Assembly: GCF_003253995.1 (NCBI RefSeq)
Contig: NZ_QKZL01000004.1
Location: 283,107-347,106, forward strand
Reading direction: 5' to 3'
DNA: 64,000 nucleotides
Source of the DNA: Palleronia aestuarii
GTDB taxonomy: Bacteria; Pseudomonadota; Alphaproteobacteria; Rhodobacterales; Rhodobacteraceae
Positions 38,326 through 47,985 of the stretch are shown piece by piece. Below the pieces are notes generated by a model. It was not told the DNA's origin. It worked only from the letters and a program-made list of their open reading frames with translations, and did no database searches. A program made the translations under genes and the position numbers. Within the stretch, counting starts at the first letter, position 1; the number at the start of each line of letters is the position of its first letter.

Positions 38326-40032
38326 ATGCATTTGCCGAACCTCGCCCCCATCCCGGAACTCTACGTCTCCTATGACAGCGCCCAGAAGCTGAAGGCCGAG
38401 GCCGGCGATCTCGTCTCCCACGATCTGACCCCGCGTCAGACCTGCGATCTCGAATTGCTGATGAATGGCGGGTTCTTCCCGCTCAAGGGCTTTCTCGGCC
38501 GTGAGGATTACAATGGCGTCGTCGAGAACATGCGGCTCGCCGACGGCACGCTCTGGCCCATGCCCATCACGCTCGACGTATCGGAAGCCTTTGCCGAGAA
38601 GGTCAGCGAAGGCCAGGACATTGCGCTGCGCGACCAGGAAGGGGTCATTCTCGCCACGATGACGGTGACCGACATCTGGACGCCTGACAAGGCGCGCGAG
38701 GCGGAGAAGGTGTTCGGCGCCGACGACAGCGCGCACCCGGCCGTGAACTACCTGCACAACCAGGCTGGCAAGGTCTATCTCGGCGGGCCGGTGACGGGAA
38801 TCCAGCAGCCGATCCACTACGATTTCCGCGCCCGTCGCGACACGCCGAACGAGCTCCGCGCCTATTTCCGCAAGCTCGGCTGGCGCAAGATCGTGGCGTT
38901 CCAGACCCGCAACCCGCTTCACCGCGCGCATCAGGAACTGACGTTCCGCGCCGCGAAGGAGGCAGAAGCCAACCTTCTCATCCATCCGGTGGTCGGTCTG
39001 ACGAAGCCGGGCGACGTCGATCACTTCACGCGGGTTCGCTGCTACGAGGCGGTTCTCGACCAATATCCCGCGGCGACGACGACCATGTCGCTGCTCAATC
39101 TCGCGATGCGCATGGCAGGCCCGCGGGAAGCGGTTTGGCACGGCCTCATCCGCAAGAACCACGGCGTGACCCACTTCATCGTCGGCCGCGACCATGCCGG
39201 ACCGGGCAAGAACTCCGCGGGAGAGGATTTCTACGGCCCCTACGATGCGCAGGAACTGTTCCGCGCCCATCAGGACGAGATGGGCATCGAGATGGTCGAC
39301 TTCAAACACATGGTCTACGTGCAGGAGCGTGCGCAATACGAGCCCGCCGACGAGATCGAGGAGGGCGTGACCGTCCTCAACATCTCCGGCACGGAGCTGC
39401 GCCGTCGTCTTCAGGAAGGCTTGGAGATCCCCGAGTGGTTCTCCTTCCCCGAGGTCGTCACCGAACTGCGCCGCACCCGTCCGCCGCGGGCGCGACAAGG
39501 CTTCACCGTGTTCTTCACCGGCTTCTCCGGCTCAGGCAAATCGACCATCGCCAATGCGCTCATGGTCAAGCTGATGGAGATGGGCGGACGCCCGGTTACG
39601 CTCCTCGACGGCGATATCGTGCGCAAGAACCTGTCTTCCGAACTGGGCTTCTCCAAGGAGCACCGCGATCTCAACATCCGACGGATCGGCTACGTCGCCT
39701 CGGAGATCACCAAGAACGGCGGCATCGCCATCTGTGCGCCGATCGCGCCCTACGCCACGACGCGGCGCGCCGTTCGCGAGGAGATCGAGGCCTACGGCGC
39801 GTTCTGCGAGATCCATGTCGCGACGTCGCTCGAGGAATGCGAGCGGCGCGACCGCAAGGGGCTCTACAAGCTGGCGCGGGAAGGCAAGATCAAGGAATTC
39901 ACCGGGATCTCGGACCCCTACGACGAGCCGCAGAACCCCGAGCTCAGGCTCGACACCGAAAACGTCGATGTCGACAATTGCGCCCACCAGGTGCTTTTGA
40001 AGCTCGAATCGATGGGTCTGATCGCCGCTTGA
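38326..40032 (+). CDS. Bifunctional sulfate adenylyltransferase / adenylylsulfate kinase
   Basis: A 568-residue fusion of ATP sulfurylase (residues about 1-385) and APS kinase (about 390-568), taking sulfate to PAPS. The sulfurylase half shows QTRNPLHRAHQE and GRDHAGPGK; the kinase half has the P-loop FTGFSGSGKST, DGDIVRKNLSSELGFS and the KGLYKLAREG motif. This fused order is seen in several alphaproteobacteria. It starts at MHLPNLAPIPELY. No cys regulator is adjacent. Confidence 0.95.
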   Translation: MHLPNLAPIPELYVSYDSAQKLKAEAGDLVSHDLTPRQTCDLELLMNGGFFPLKGFLGREDYNGVVENMRLADGTLWPMPITLDVSEAFAEKVSEGQDIALRDQEGVILATMTVTDIWTPDKAREAEKVFGADDSAHPAVNYLHNQAGKVYLGGPVTGIQQPIHYDFRARRDTPNELRAYFRKLGWRKIVAFQTRNPLHRAHQELTFRAAKEAEANLLIHPVVGLTKPGDVDHFTRVRCYEAVLDQYPAATTTMSLLNLAMRMAGPREAVWHGLIRKNHGVTHFIVGRDHAGPGKNSAGEDFYGPYDAQELFRAHQDEMGIEMVDFKHMVYVQERAQYEPADEIEEGVTVLNISGTELRRRLQEGLEIPEWFSFPEVVTELRRTRPPRARQGFTVFFTGFSGSGKSTIANALMVKLMEMGGRPVTLLDGDIVRKNLSSELGFSKEHRDLNIRRIGYVASEITKNGGIAICAPIAPYATTRRAVREEIEAYGAFCEIHVATSLEECERRDRKGLYKLAREGKIKEFTGISDPYDEPQNPELRLDTENVDVDNCAHQVLLKLESMGLIAA

Positions 40033-40040
40033 GCGCGCCT

Positions 40041-40063
40041 GGGTCCCTGCACGGCGGGGACCC
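40041..40063 (+). terminator. Hairpin after sat/cysC
   Basis: GGGTCCC (40041-40047) pairs with GGGACCC (40057-40063) across a 9-nt loop, 8 bp after the stop. No T run follows; a weak terminator candidate. Confidence 0.35.
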
Positions 40064-40229
40064 CGACACGGGTGGGATCGCAGGTCACGGGATCGTCATC
40101 CGTTCGTCTTCGGCTCGACACAATGACTGTCTAGAGCGACCTCAGGGCCCGCGCGCGAGGCAGTTACGTTCAATCGCGGTGTCAGTTCGGGCCAATTCTT
40201 GCCTGCCCATTCACGGCAAAGCATTTCAG

Positions 40230-40257
40230 GGCGCGTCCACGGGGCGCGCCCGTTTCG
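40230..40257. terminator. Hairpin between convergent sat/cysC and protease-partner gene
   Basis: GGGCGCG (40230-40236) pairs with CGCGCCC (40246-40252), followed on the plus strand by GTTTC. It stands between convergent genes and could end transcription from the left. Its U tract is short. Confidence 0.45.
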
Positions 40258-40302
40258 TATGTCCGCGCGATATTGGTCTGCAGAGAGAACCGCTCGCCGG
40301 TA

Positions 40303-40542
40303 TCAGGACGCGGAGCGCAATGCCTTCGCCCCGACGCTGATCCGAACATCGAAGACGTCGTGCATCGCCCGGACCCGTTCGATCTCGCCCGGCGTGCAGA
40401 TCGCGTGGATGGCGCCCGCCGCCGCGACCACGCCGTCGATCTGCATACCCTGCGCCTGCAATTCCCTAGCGATCCGGTCGGTCGCCTGAAGGGCCGTGTC
40501 CGACAGCGTGATCAGGACACCGATGCGTTGCTTCTCACCCAT
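40303..40542 (-). CDS. Small protein resembling a stand-alone I9 propeptide/inhibitor
   Basis: A 79-residue protein that starts 29 bp after the S8 protease ends, on the same strand. The pattern is strand-helix-strand-strand-helix-strand: RIGVLITLSD, a helix (DRIARELQAQG), MQIDGVVAAAGAIHAICT, and a second helix ending in ERVRAMHDVFDVRISV. This matches the ferredoxin-like inhibitor-I9/subtilisin propeptide, where a beta-alpha-beta pair is followed by the ..L..L..xPGVxxV ending. A detached propeptide would act as folding chaperone or inhibitor of the neighbouring protease. The call rests on topology by eye, not on strong identity. Confidence 0.55.
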   Translation of the reverse strand: MGEKQRIGVLITLSDTALQATDRIARELQAQGMQIDGVVAAAGAIHAICTPGEIERVRAMHDVFDVRISVGAKALRSAS

Positions 40543-40571
40543 GCAGGCTGCTCCACGTGATTCTCGGTTCG

Positions 40572-41825
40572 CTATGATACCGCGACCGACGGGCCGTCGC
40601 ACACCTCCTTCTCGATACCCGGGGCCTGCACGAGACCCGCACCGCCGTCGCGCGCCGAAAGGCCGAGATCGCGCGCACTCCGCACCAATGCCTGCCAGAG
40701 CCGCTCTCCCCGCAATGTCGGATCGACCTCCGCCAGAAGCGCCGCGATCCCCGCGACATGCGGGCAGGCCATGCTGGTGCCCTGCTGCGACGCATAGAGC
40801 CGCGGCGCCGGGACGGAGGAGAAGATACCCACGCCCGGCGCCGCCAGATCGACTTCGCCGCCCCCCGCATCGATCCCGCCGCAGGAGAAGTCCGCGACCG
40901 CGCCGGTCGGTGCGATCGCCGCTACCGCAAGGATCGAGGGCGAGTTCGCCGGTGCGCCCACGGGCGCGATATAACCGAAATCCCGCGCACTCTCGTTGCC
41001 GGCCGCCGCGACGATCAGGCAGCCCCGTTCGAGCGCGCGCCGTCCGAGCCGTTCGTACGCGGCGCTCGGGAGCTCGCCCGGCTGCGTCGGACGTCCGAGC
41101 GACATTGAGATCACCTCGCACCCCTCCTCGATCGCCCACGCCATGCCCGCAAGGATGTCGATCTCCCGGCCGGACCCCGTGTCGTTCAGCACCTTTCCGA
41201 TCACGAGGTCGGCCCCTGTCGCCACGCCGTAGCGCGGAACGTTGCCCCGCGCGTCGGGGCCCGCGGCGGTGCCCCCGCAATGCGTGCCGTGTCCCTGGAC
41301 ATCCTGCGCCGTTTCCCCCGCGACGAAGCTGCGCGCGGTGATCTGTTTTCCGACGAAATCGGGATGGCCGAGCGCGAAGCCGGTATCAAGAATGGCGATC
41401 CGTATGCCGGCCCCCGTCGCCATGGACCGGTCTGCCCCCGTCGCGGCGATGCCCCAGGTTCGCGCCGCGTCATCGACGGCGAGGCAGGGAGCGTCGGCGG
41501 AATACATGAAGAATTCCGGCCGGGCCTCTTCCACCGCCGGGTCCTTCGCGATCGCGCGGGAGACGCTTCCCACGGCGCCGCGATCCGCGATCGGCACCAG
41601 CCCCACCCCCAATCCGCGCACGAGAACCGGGCCGTCGAGGATGTCGGGATCGATCTCCGCCGCCTCGAAGATAGAGACGGAACGCGCCGGGGCCAGCCCC
41701 GCGCCATGAACCGAGACCCGCTCGATCGCCGCCATCTGCTCGTCCGCGACCCCGTCGCGGAACGTCACGAGGACATGACCGGTCGGACGTGGCCGCATGA
41801 GATCGAGATATGGGGGTATCGGCAT
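40572..41825 (-). CDS. S8 family serine peptidase (subtilisin-like)
   Basis: A 417-residue subtilisin fold protease. The catalytic triad is D147 (ILDTGF), H179 (GHGTHC) and S351 (GTSMACPHVAG), with oxyanion N277 (AAAGNES). Residues 1-110 form an N-terminal domain (VLVTFRDGVADEQMAAI) that itself resembles a propeptide. No signal peptide is visible, so it may act in the cytoplasm or be exported by another route. The start at 41825 follows a GGAG site; ATGs at 41840 and 41861 are alternatives. Followed by the small I9-like gene. Confidence 0.9.
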   Translation of the reverse strand: MPIPPYLDLMRPRPTGHVLVTFRDGVADEQMAAIERVSVHGAGLAPARSVSIFEAAEIDPDILDGPVLVRGLGVGLVPIADRGAVGSVSRAIAKDPAVEEARPEFFMYSADAPCLAVDDAARTWGIAATGADRSMATGAGIRIAILDTGFALGHPDFVGKQITARSFVAGETAQDVQGHGTHCGGTAAGPDARGNVPRYGVATGADLVIGKVLNDTGSGREIDILAGMAWAIEEGCEVISMSLGRPTQPGELPSAAYERLGRRALERGCLIVAAAGNESARDFGYIAPVGAPANSPSILAVAAIAPTGAVADFSCGGIDAGGGEVDLAAPGVGIFSSVPAPRLYASQQGTSMACPHVAGIAALLAEVDPTLRGERLWQALVRSARDLGLSARDGGAGLVQAPGIEKEVCDGPSVAVS

Positions 41826-42226
41826 AGCCTGCTCCGGCATTTGGTAACAATCAGTGCACAAGATGATGAAGTGTCAGGGATTGTCCATGGAGGCGCATGT
41901 CACGGATACGCGCCCTCCCCGGCCGCTCGTCTTGCGATATTGGGCCTCCATCGCGCACGGTATTGGTTGTTTATGCTGAGGGTCGAGGCAGCGGATCGGC
42001 GGCAGGGAGAGAATGCTCAGAGCCTTCGCCAGCACCGTCTGTCCTGTTTCCGAATCATCACCGGGATGCTGGCGAAGCGACAGAAGATCGACCGCGGCGG
42101 ACACCGATTGACTGGTCAAAGTCCCGCCGGGAATTAGAACCCTTACCGAATGACAATTGGAGACCGCCGGGATGCGACGTTCTGGCACTCTTCTCCCGGG
42201 CTGCCGGGATCGGCGAGAAGGTGTGC
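41826..42226. other. Divergent region between S8 protease and RND genes
   Basis: About 400 bp with no supported gene. It holds promoters of the protease (minus) and RND operon (plus). The one clear motif is an inverted repeat at 42108-42119. The frames read across it show no family features. Confidence 0.45.
42108..42119. promoter_or_regulatory. Short inverted repeat upstream of RND genes
   Basis: TTGAC-TG-GTCAA, a perfect 5-2-5 dyad, lies about 110 bp upstream of the RND adaptor gene. TTGACT could also serve as a -35 box. Efflux operons are usually controlled by TetR or MarR dyads, but no regulator gene is adjacent. Weak evidence. Confidence 0.25.
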
Positions 42227-43699
42227 ATGTTACAGCCGCGAACAAGACACCCGGACGGATCCGCCGGGGAAGCCCGTCCCGTCCTGTATATCGCTGCGAT
42301 CGCGATGAGCGGCCTGGTCGCCGCCACATCCGTCGCCGCGCAATCGGAGGGTGACGATACGTCGAACCCGACGGTAGATCTCCCCGTCATAGGCGAGGTC
42401 GGCATTCCCGGCTTTCTCGCCCGGCTCTTCGGGATCGACGGTGACGCCGAGAGCGGCTCCGGACAGGGCCAAGGCGCCTCCGGCGAGGGACAGGGGGGTG
42501 ACCGTCCGCCCGCGATCGTCTTCGAGACCGCGGAGCGTCGGTCCGTGGCTGAAAGCTTCCGCTTCCTGGGCCGGATCGCGCCCATCGAGCGGGTGGATTT
42601 GCAAAGCCGCGTTCCGGGCTTCGTCGAGGAGGTCGCGTTCTCCGGCGGCGCGGATGTGTCGGAGGGAACGCTCCTCTTCCAGATCGAGCAGGCGCAATAC
42701 CAAATCGCGGTCGAGGCCGCGCAGGCCCGGCTCGCCGGTGCGGAGGCTCAGACGCTCGAAACCGAACGCGCCCTGACCCGGGCCGAGGAACTTCGCGGAT
42801 CAGGCACGGTCAGCCAGTCGAACCTCGACGACGCACGCGCGGCGGCCGAAGCGGCGTGGGCGGACCGGCTGCAGGCGCAATCCGATCTACGGCAGGCCGA
42901 ACTCGAACTCGAATACACCTCGATCGAGGCGCCCATCGACGGGCAGATGTCGGCTCCGCTCGTCACGCGGGGCAATTACGTCACCGCCGGCAGCGGCACG
43001 CTGGCCGAGCTGGTGCAGCTCGATCCGATCTGGGGTGTCTTCTCGTTGGGAGAAAACCGCCTCGCCACCTGGCAGCGTCTCGGGATCGGCACCGGAGAGC
43101 CCGCTCCGATCGCGGAGACCGAAGGCGAGGACGACGCGGAGGCCGGGTCGGCCGAAGGTTTGCAGGGGGAAACGGGGGCGTCGGCGCCCGACGATTTCGA
43201 CCTCACCCTCGTCCTGCCCGACGGGACCAGATACCCGCAAGACGGCGCCTTCGACTTCGTGGGCAACAGTGTCGATCCGCAGACCGGAACGGTTGAGGTG
43301 CGCGTCCGCTTCGACAATCCCGACGGGCTCCTCCTGCCGAACCAGAACGTCACCCTCCTCGTCACGGAGGCCGACCCCCCAATGCTGCCGGTGATCCCGC
43401 AGGCCGCGGTGCAGCTCGCTCGGGAGGGTCGGGCCGTCTGGGTGGTCCGTGACGACGATACCGTGACCCGGATGCCCATCGAGACGACCGACGGGCCGAG
43501 CCCCGGTACGGTCGCCGTGACGCGAGGGCTCTCGGGCGGCGAGCGCGTCGTGGTGCGCGGCGCGCTCAATCTCGAGGACGGGCAGCAGGTCGATCCGCGC
43601 ATGGCGGAACGGCAATCGGGCGGTTCGGGCGGTTCGGGCGGTTCGGGCGGTTCGGGCGGTTCGGGCGAAGGTGGCGGGTCCGGGAGCGGCGGGCAATGA
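42227..43699 (+). CDS. RND efflux periplasmic adaptor (membrane fusion) protein
   Basis: A 490-residue adaptor of a tripartite RND pump. Hydrophobic N-terminal segment at about residues 18-38, a variable Gly/Gln-rich linker, then the lipoyl/barrel core (RIAPIERVDLQSRVPGFVEEV), a coiled-coil hairpin (LETERALTRAEELRGSGTVS...), and the beta-barrel region with GNSVDPQTGTVEVRVRF. A 60-residue insert (IAETEGEDDAEAGSAEG) interrupts it. The C-terminus ends in a Gly/Ser repeat tail encoded by a 9-bp tandem repeat. The stop overlaps the transporter start (ATGA). Confidence 0.88.
   Translation: MLQPRTRHPDGSAGEARPVLYIAAIAMSGLVAATSVAAQSEGDDTSNPTVDLPVIGEVGIPGFLARLFGIDGDAESGSGQGQGASGEGQGGDRPPAIVFETAERRSVAESFRFLGRIAPIERVDLQSRVPGFVEEVAFSGGADVSEGTLLFQIEQAQYQIAVEAAQARLAGAEAQTLETERALTRAEELRGSGTVSQSNLDDARAAAEAAWADRLQAQSDLRQAELELEYTSIEAPIDGQMSAPLVTRGNYVTAGSGTLAELVQLDPIWGVFSLGENRLATWQRLGIGTGEPAPIAETEGEDDAEAGSAEGLQGETGASAPDDFDLTLVLPDGTRYPQDGAFDFVGNSVDPQTGTVEVRVRFDNPDGLLLPNQNVTLLVTEADPPMLPVIPQAAVQLAREGRAVWVVRDDDTVTRMPIETTDGPSPGTVAVTRGLSGGERVVVRGALNLEDGQQVDPRMAERQSGGSGGSGGSGGSGGSGEGGGSGSGGQ
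43616..43665. repeat. 9-bp tandem repeat encoding Gly-Ser linker
   Basis: Five perfect copies of CGGTTCGGG (43621-43665), preceded by a partial copy, encode (Gly-Ser-Gly)n in the C-terminal tail of the RND adaptor. Perfect identity of the copies means slippage could change the tail length without breaking the frame, as 9 is a multiple of 3. Confidence 0.9.
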
Positions 43700-46600
43700 T
43701 CTCGGGGACGTTCATCGAGAGACCGCGCCTTGCCGCCGTCGTCTCGATCGTCATAACGCTCGCCGGGATCCTGGCGATCTTCAACCTGCCGGTCACGCAA
43801 TACCCCAACATCTCGCCACCGACGGTACAGGTCTCCGCCTCGTATCCGGGCGCCGATTCGACGGTTCTCGCCGACACGGTCGGCGCGCCGCTCGAACGGG
43901 CGATCAACGGAGTCGAGGGCATGATCTACATGTCCTCCTCCTCCTCGAACCAGGGGACCTATTCGCTCACCATCACCTTCGCGATCGGCACAGACCCCGA
44001 CATCGCGCAGGTCAACGTCTCGAACCGCGTCCAGCTCGCGACGCCGCAGCTTCCGACCTCGGTCGTGGACCAGGGCGTCACCGTACGCACGCAGAGCCCG
44101 AACTTCCTGCTCGCCGTGGCCTTTCCGATCGACGCAGATTCGTCGCTCTCGATCATCGACGCGGCGAGCTACGTCTCCACGAACCTCACCACGGCGGTCC
44201 AGCGGATCAACGGCGTGGGCAACGCGCAGGTTCTCGGCCCCTCGAACTACGCGATGCGGGTCTGGACGGATCCCGACAAGCTCACGCAATTCGGCCTCTC
44301 GCCCACCGACGTGGCCGACGCGATCCGCAGCCAGAACCTCGCGGCGGCCCTGGGCCAGATCGGCGGCGCGCCCGCCGTGGACGGGCAGGCCGTCGTCTAC
44401 ACCGTCACGGCGCAGGGCCGCCTCTCCGACCCCGACGCCTTCGGCGACATCGTCGTGCGCGCGGGCGACCAGGGCGGACTGGTGCGCCTGCGCGACGTGG
44501 CCGAGATCGAGCTCGGCAGCGAGGATTACTCCACGAATTCCTTCCTCGGCGACAGACCGAGCCTGACCATGCAGGTGAACCAGTCGCCCGGGGCCAACGC
44601 AATCAACACCGTGGGCCTGATCCGCGACGAGCTGGAGCAGCGCGCGGGAGAGTTTCCCGAAGGCCTGTCCTACGAGGTCGTCTACGACACGACGGAATAC
44701 GTGCGCGTCACGATCGAGGAGATCGTCAAGACCCTCCTTCTGACCGCCGGCATCATCGTCCTCGTTGTCTTCACCTTCCTGCAGGGGGTGCGGGCGACGA
44801 TCATTCCGCTCATCGCCATCCCCGTGTCATTGGTCGGCACCTTCGCGGCCCTCCTCGCGATCGGCTTCTCCATCAACGTGATCACGCTCCTCGCGCTGAT
44901 CCTCGCCATCGGCATCGTCGTCGACGACGCCATTCTGGTGGTGGAGAACGCCCGCCGGGTGATGGAGGAGAACCCCGATATGGAAAGGCGGGAGGCCGTG
45001 ACGAAGGCGATGGGGGAAATCACCGGCCCGATCATCTCGACCACGCTGGTGCTTCTCGCCGTGTTCCTGCCGACGGCTTTCCTGCCCGGCCTGACGGGGC
45101 AGCTCTACCGGCAGTTCGGACTGTCGCTCTCGATCTCGATCATGCTGTCGTCCATCGTCGCGCTCACCCTCACGCCCGCGCTTTGCGGCGCGATGCTGCA
45201 GCGGGCGAACAGCAAGCTCTGGGTGTTCCGGCAGTTCAACAAGCTCCTCGAGAAATCGCGCGACGGCTACGGCCGGGTCGTGGGCTTCTTCGTGCGTCGT
45301 GGCATCCTCGCGATCGCGGCACTCGCGGGCGCGATCGCGCTGGCCTGGATCTCCTATGCGAACCTTTCGGGAGAACTCGTGCCGGCCGAGGATCAGGGCG
45401 CGATCCTGATCGACGTCTCCCTTCCCGACGGGGCGTCGCTGCAGCGCACGACGGAGACGATGCGCGAGATCGGGGACCTGGTGCAGAATACCGACGGCGT
45501 GGAGAACGTGATCCAGGTCGCGGGCTTCTCCTTCCTCGGTGGGTCTCGCTCATCCGTGGGAATCGCCATCGCCACGCTCGCCCCCTGGGGGGAGCGGCGC
45601 GACCTCTTCGCCATCCTGGGTCAGCTCAATGGCCAGTTCGCGACGATCCCCGGCGCGCAGATCACCGCCTTCCCGCCACCCTCCATCCCCGGCACGGGCT
45701 CCGTCGGGGGCTTCTCGATGGAAATCCTCGCGACGCAGGGCCAGGAACCGGCGGAGGTCGCGCAGGTGGCCCGCTCGTTCATCTCCGCGGCCAACCAGCG
45801 GCCGGAGATCGGCAATGCGCGCACGACCTTCTCCGCCGACGTGCCGCGCATCTTCGTGGATGTCGACCGCGAACGCTCCGAACAGCTGGGTCTCAGCGTC
45901 GCCTCGATCTACGACACGCTCGGCCAGACGCTCGGGGCGGGCTTCGTGAACCAGTTCCTCTACGAGGGGCGGGTCTACCAGGTGCGCCTGCAGGCGGACG
46001 AGCGGTTCCGCACGGAGCCCTCGGACATTACCGGGCTCTATGTGCAGAACCGGGCGAACGAGTCGGTGCCGCTGTCCTCCGTCGCGGAGCTTAGAACGGA
46101 ATTCGGGCCCTATATCCTGCCGCGCTTCAACCTCTTCACCTCGGCCTCGATCTCGGGCTCGCCCGCGGGCGACTCCTCCTCCGGCGCCGCGCTCACCGCG
46201 CTCGAGGAGGTCGCCCAGGAGACGCTGCCCGAGGGCTACGACTACCAGTTCTCCGGTACGTCGTATCAGCAGCAGCAGGCGGGCAACCTCACGATCATCG
46301 CCTTCGCGCTGGCCTTCGTCTTCGCCTACCTCTTCCTCGTGGGCCAGTTCGAGAGCTGGCTCCAGCCGCTCGCCATTATGCTGTCGGTGCTGGTCGGCGC
46401 GGCGGGGGCGACGACGACCCTGCTGCTCGCGGGTCTGACGGCCAATGTCTACGCGCAGATCGGCATCGTGATGCTCATCGGGCTCGCGGCAAAGAACGCG
46501 ATCCTGATCGTCGAGTTCGCCAAGAACCGGCACGCGGAGGGGATGCCGATCACGGAGGCTGCGATCATGGGCGCGCAGCAGCGTTTCCGGGCCGTCATGA

Positions 46601-46836
46601 TGACCGCGCTGGCCTTCGTCTTCGGGCTCCTGCCGCTCGTCCTCGCGAGCGGAGCGGGGGCGGCGGCGCGTAACGCGATCGGCACGGCGGCGCTTGGCGG
46701 CATGCTCGCCGCGACCCTCCTCGGGATCATGATCATCCCCGCGCTCTACGCGATCCTGGAACGCGCGGGCGAAGGCCGGCGCGGCGTCTTCTGGGGTCGC
46801 GAGCGGCACGAGGAGAAAAAGGAGCAGACCGCCTGA
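43696..46836 (+). CDS. RND efflux transporter (HAE1/AcrB-like)
   Basis: A 1046-residue inner-membrane RND pump subunit with twelve predicted membrane segments and two large periplasmic loops. The first-helix IERPRLAAVVSIVITLAGIL start, QYPNISPPTVQVSASYPGAD, the TM4 proton-relay GIVVDDAILVVENARR (two aspartates) and the late GLAAKNAILIVEFAKN with its lysine are HAE1 features, indicating hydrophobe or drug export. It pairs with the preceding adaptor; the outer-membrane channel gene is not in the window, so TolC-like protein is supplied elsewhere. Confidence 0.94.
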   Translation: MISGTFIERPRLAAVVSIVITLAGILAIFNLPVTQYPNISPPTVQVSASYPGADSTVLADTVGAPLERAINGVEGMIYMSSSSSNQGTYSLTITFAIGTDPDIAQVNVSNRVQLATPQLPTSVVDQGVTVRTQSPNFLLAVAFPIDADSSLSIIDAASYVSTNLTTAVQRINGVGNAQVLGPSNYAMRVWTDPDKLTQFGLSPTDVADAIRSQNLAAALGQIGGAPAVDGQAVVYTVTAQGRLSDPDAFGDIVVRAGDQGGLVRLRDVAEIELGSEDYSTNSFLGDRPSLTMQVNQSPGANAINTVGLIRDELEQRAGEFPEGLSYEVVYDTTEYVRVTIEEIVKTLLLTAGIIVLVVFTFLQGVRATIIPLIAIPVSLVGTFAALLAIGFSINVITLLALILAIGIVVDDAILVVENARRVMEENPDMERREAVTKAMGEITGPIISTTLVLLAVFLPTAFLPGLTGQLYRQFGLSLSISIMLSSIVALTLTPALCGAMLQRANSKLWVFRQFNKLLEKSRDGYGRVVGFFVRRGILAIAALAGAIALAWISYANLSGELVPAEDQGAILIDVSLPDGASLQRTTETMREIGDLVQNTDGVENVIQVAGFSFLGGSRSSVGIAIATLAPWGERRDLFAILGQLNGQFATIPGAQITAFPPPSIPGTGSVGGFSMEILATQGQEPAEVAQVARSFISAANQRPEIGNARTTFSADVPRIFVDVDRERSEQLGLSVASIYDTLGQTLGAGFVNQFLYEGRVYQVRLQADERFRTEPSDITGLYVQNRANESVPLSSVAELRTEFGPYILPRFNLFTSASISGSPAGDSSSGAALTALEEVAQETLPEGYDYQFSGTSYQQQQAGNLTIIAFALAFVFAYLFLVGQFESWLQPLAIMLSVLVGAAGATTTLLLAGLTANVYAQIGIVMLIGLAAKNAILIVEFAKNRHAEGMPITEAAIMGAQQRFRAVMMTALAFVFGLLPLVLASGAGAAARNAIGTAALGGMLAATLLGIMIIPALYAILERAGEGRRGVFWGRERHEEKKEQTA

Positions 46837-46890
46837 ACGGGGTATCGGTCGTGGCGTCCCCGGTTCCGAAATCCTCGCAGGAGCTCCGTC

Positions 46891-47985
46891 TCAGTCTGTC
46901 CCGGCGCCCGGCCCGATATCGGCCGGGGCGATGGCGACGGACTTGACGGCCGCGTGAACGGACATCCCGACCTTCAGCCCGAGCGCCGCCGCGGAGCGGC
47001 GGGTAATACGCGACAGTAGGCGTCCGGCCTGCGTCTCCATCGTCACGAGCGCGCCGGGTCCCTCGCCCGGGCGGATTTCCACGATGCGTCCGGGAACGAT
47101 GTTGAGGGTCGAGATCCCCTCGGGCCGCGTGCGGCAGAGAATGACGTCATGGGCCGGGATGCGAAGCCGCAGGATGGTGCCCGGCGGCTGGTCCACGCGG
47201 GGCAGGAAGAGCGGCACGCCGGCGGCATCGAGTTCGGTCAGCCCGTCGGAATGATGCGTGGCCACCCGAGCGAAGAGAAGCGCCCCCACCTCGCGCGGCC
47301 CGCCCGGCAGGACCGACGGATCACCCAGCACCCTCTGGGGCGAACCGAGATCGGCGAGCCGCCCGTTCTTCAGCGCGACGACCGTTGTGGCGAGACGCGC
47401 CGCTTCGGACACGGAATGGGTCACGTAGAGGATGGGCACGGTGGCCGCATCGCGGAGCCGCTCCAGATACGGCAGAATTTCCGCCTTACGCGCCGCGTCG
47501 AGCGAGGCGAGGGGCTCGTCGGCCAGGATCAGGCGCGGCGCGGAGAGCAGCGCGCGCCCGATCGCGACACGGCTCGTCTCCCCGCCCGAAAGCGCGCTCG
47601 GCCGCCTGTCGAGGAGATGGCCGATCCCGAGCAGGTCCACGACGCCGGCGAAATCTCCCCGGGGAGCGTCCTTCGGCGCGAACCACGCCCCGTAGCGAAG
47701 GTTCTGCCGGACGGTCAGGTGCGGGAAGAGCCTCGCATCCTGAAAGACGTAGCCGATCCGGCGGCGATGGGGCCGGACGCGGATGCCCCGCGCGGTGTCG
47801 AGAAGCACGGCGTCGCCCACGGCGATCCGTCCCGCATCGGGCGTGAGGATCCCCGCGACCGCGTTGACCACGCTCGTCTTGCCGGAGCCCGACCGGCCGA
47901 AGAGTATGGTGACGCCCGCCGGCGCCTCGAAGGAGAGATCGAGGGAAAAGCCCGGAAAGGCGTGACGCAGCTGCACCGACAGCAT
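46891..47985 (-). CDS. modC: Molybdate ABC transporter ATP-binding protein
   Basis: A 364-residue ATPase that powers molybdate import. Walker A GRSGSGKT at residues 30-37, signature LSGGE at 132-136, Walker B LILADEP at 152-158, and the C-terminal Mop/TOBE domain (STLNIVPGRIVEI) from about 290, which binds molybdate or allows trans-inhibition. Starts at the ATG overlapping the modB stop (TGATG). Last gene of modABC. Confidence 0.94.
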   Translation of the reverse strand: MLSVQLRHAFPGFSLDLSFEAPAGVTILFGRSGSGKTSVVNAVAGILTPDAGRIAVGDAVLLDTARGIRVRPHRRRIGYVFQDARLFPHLTVRQNLRYGAWFAPKDAPRGDFAGVVDLLGIGHLLDRRPSALSGGETSRVAIGRALLSAPRLILADEPLASLDAARKAEILPYLERLRDAATVPILYVTHSVSEAARLATTVVALKNGRLADLGSPQRVLGDPSVLPGGPREVGALLFARVATHHSDGLTELDAAGVPLFLPRVDQPPGTILRLRIPAHDVILCRTRPEGISTLNIVPGRIVEIRPGEGPGALVTMETQAGRLLSRITRRSAAALGLKVGMSVHAAVKSVAIAPADIGPGAGTD

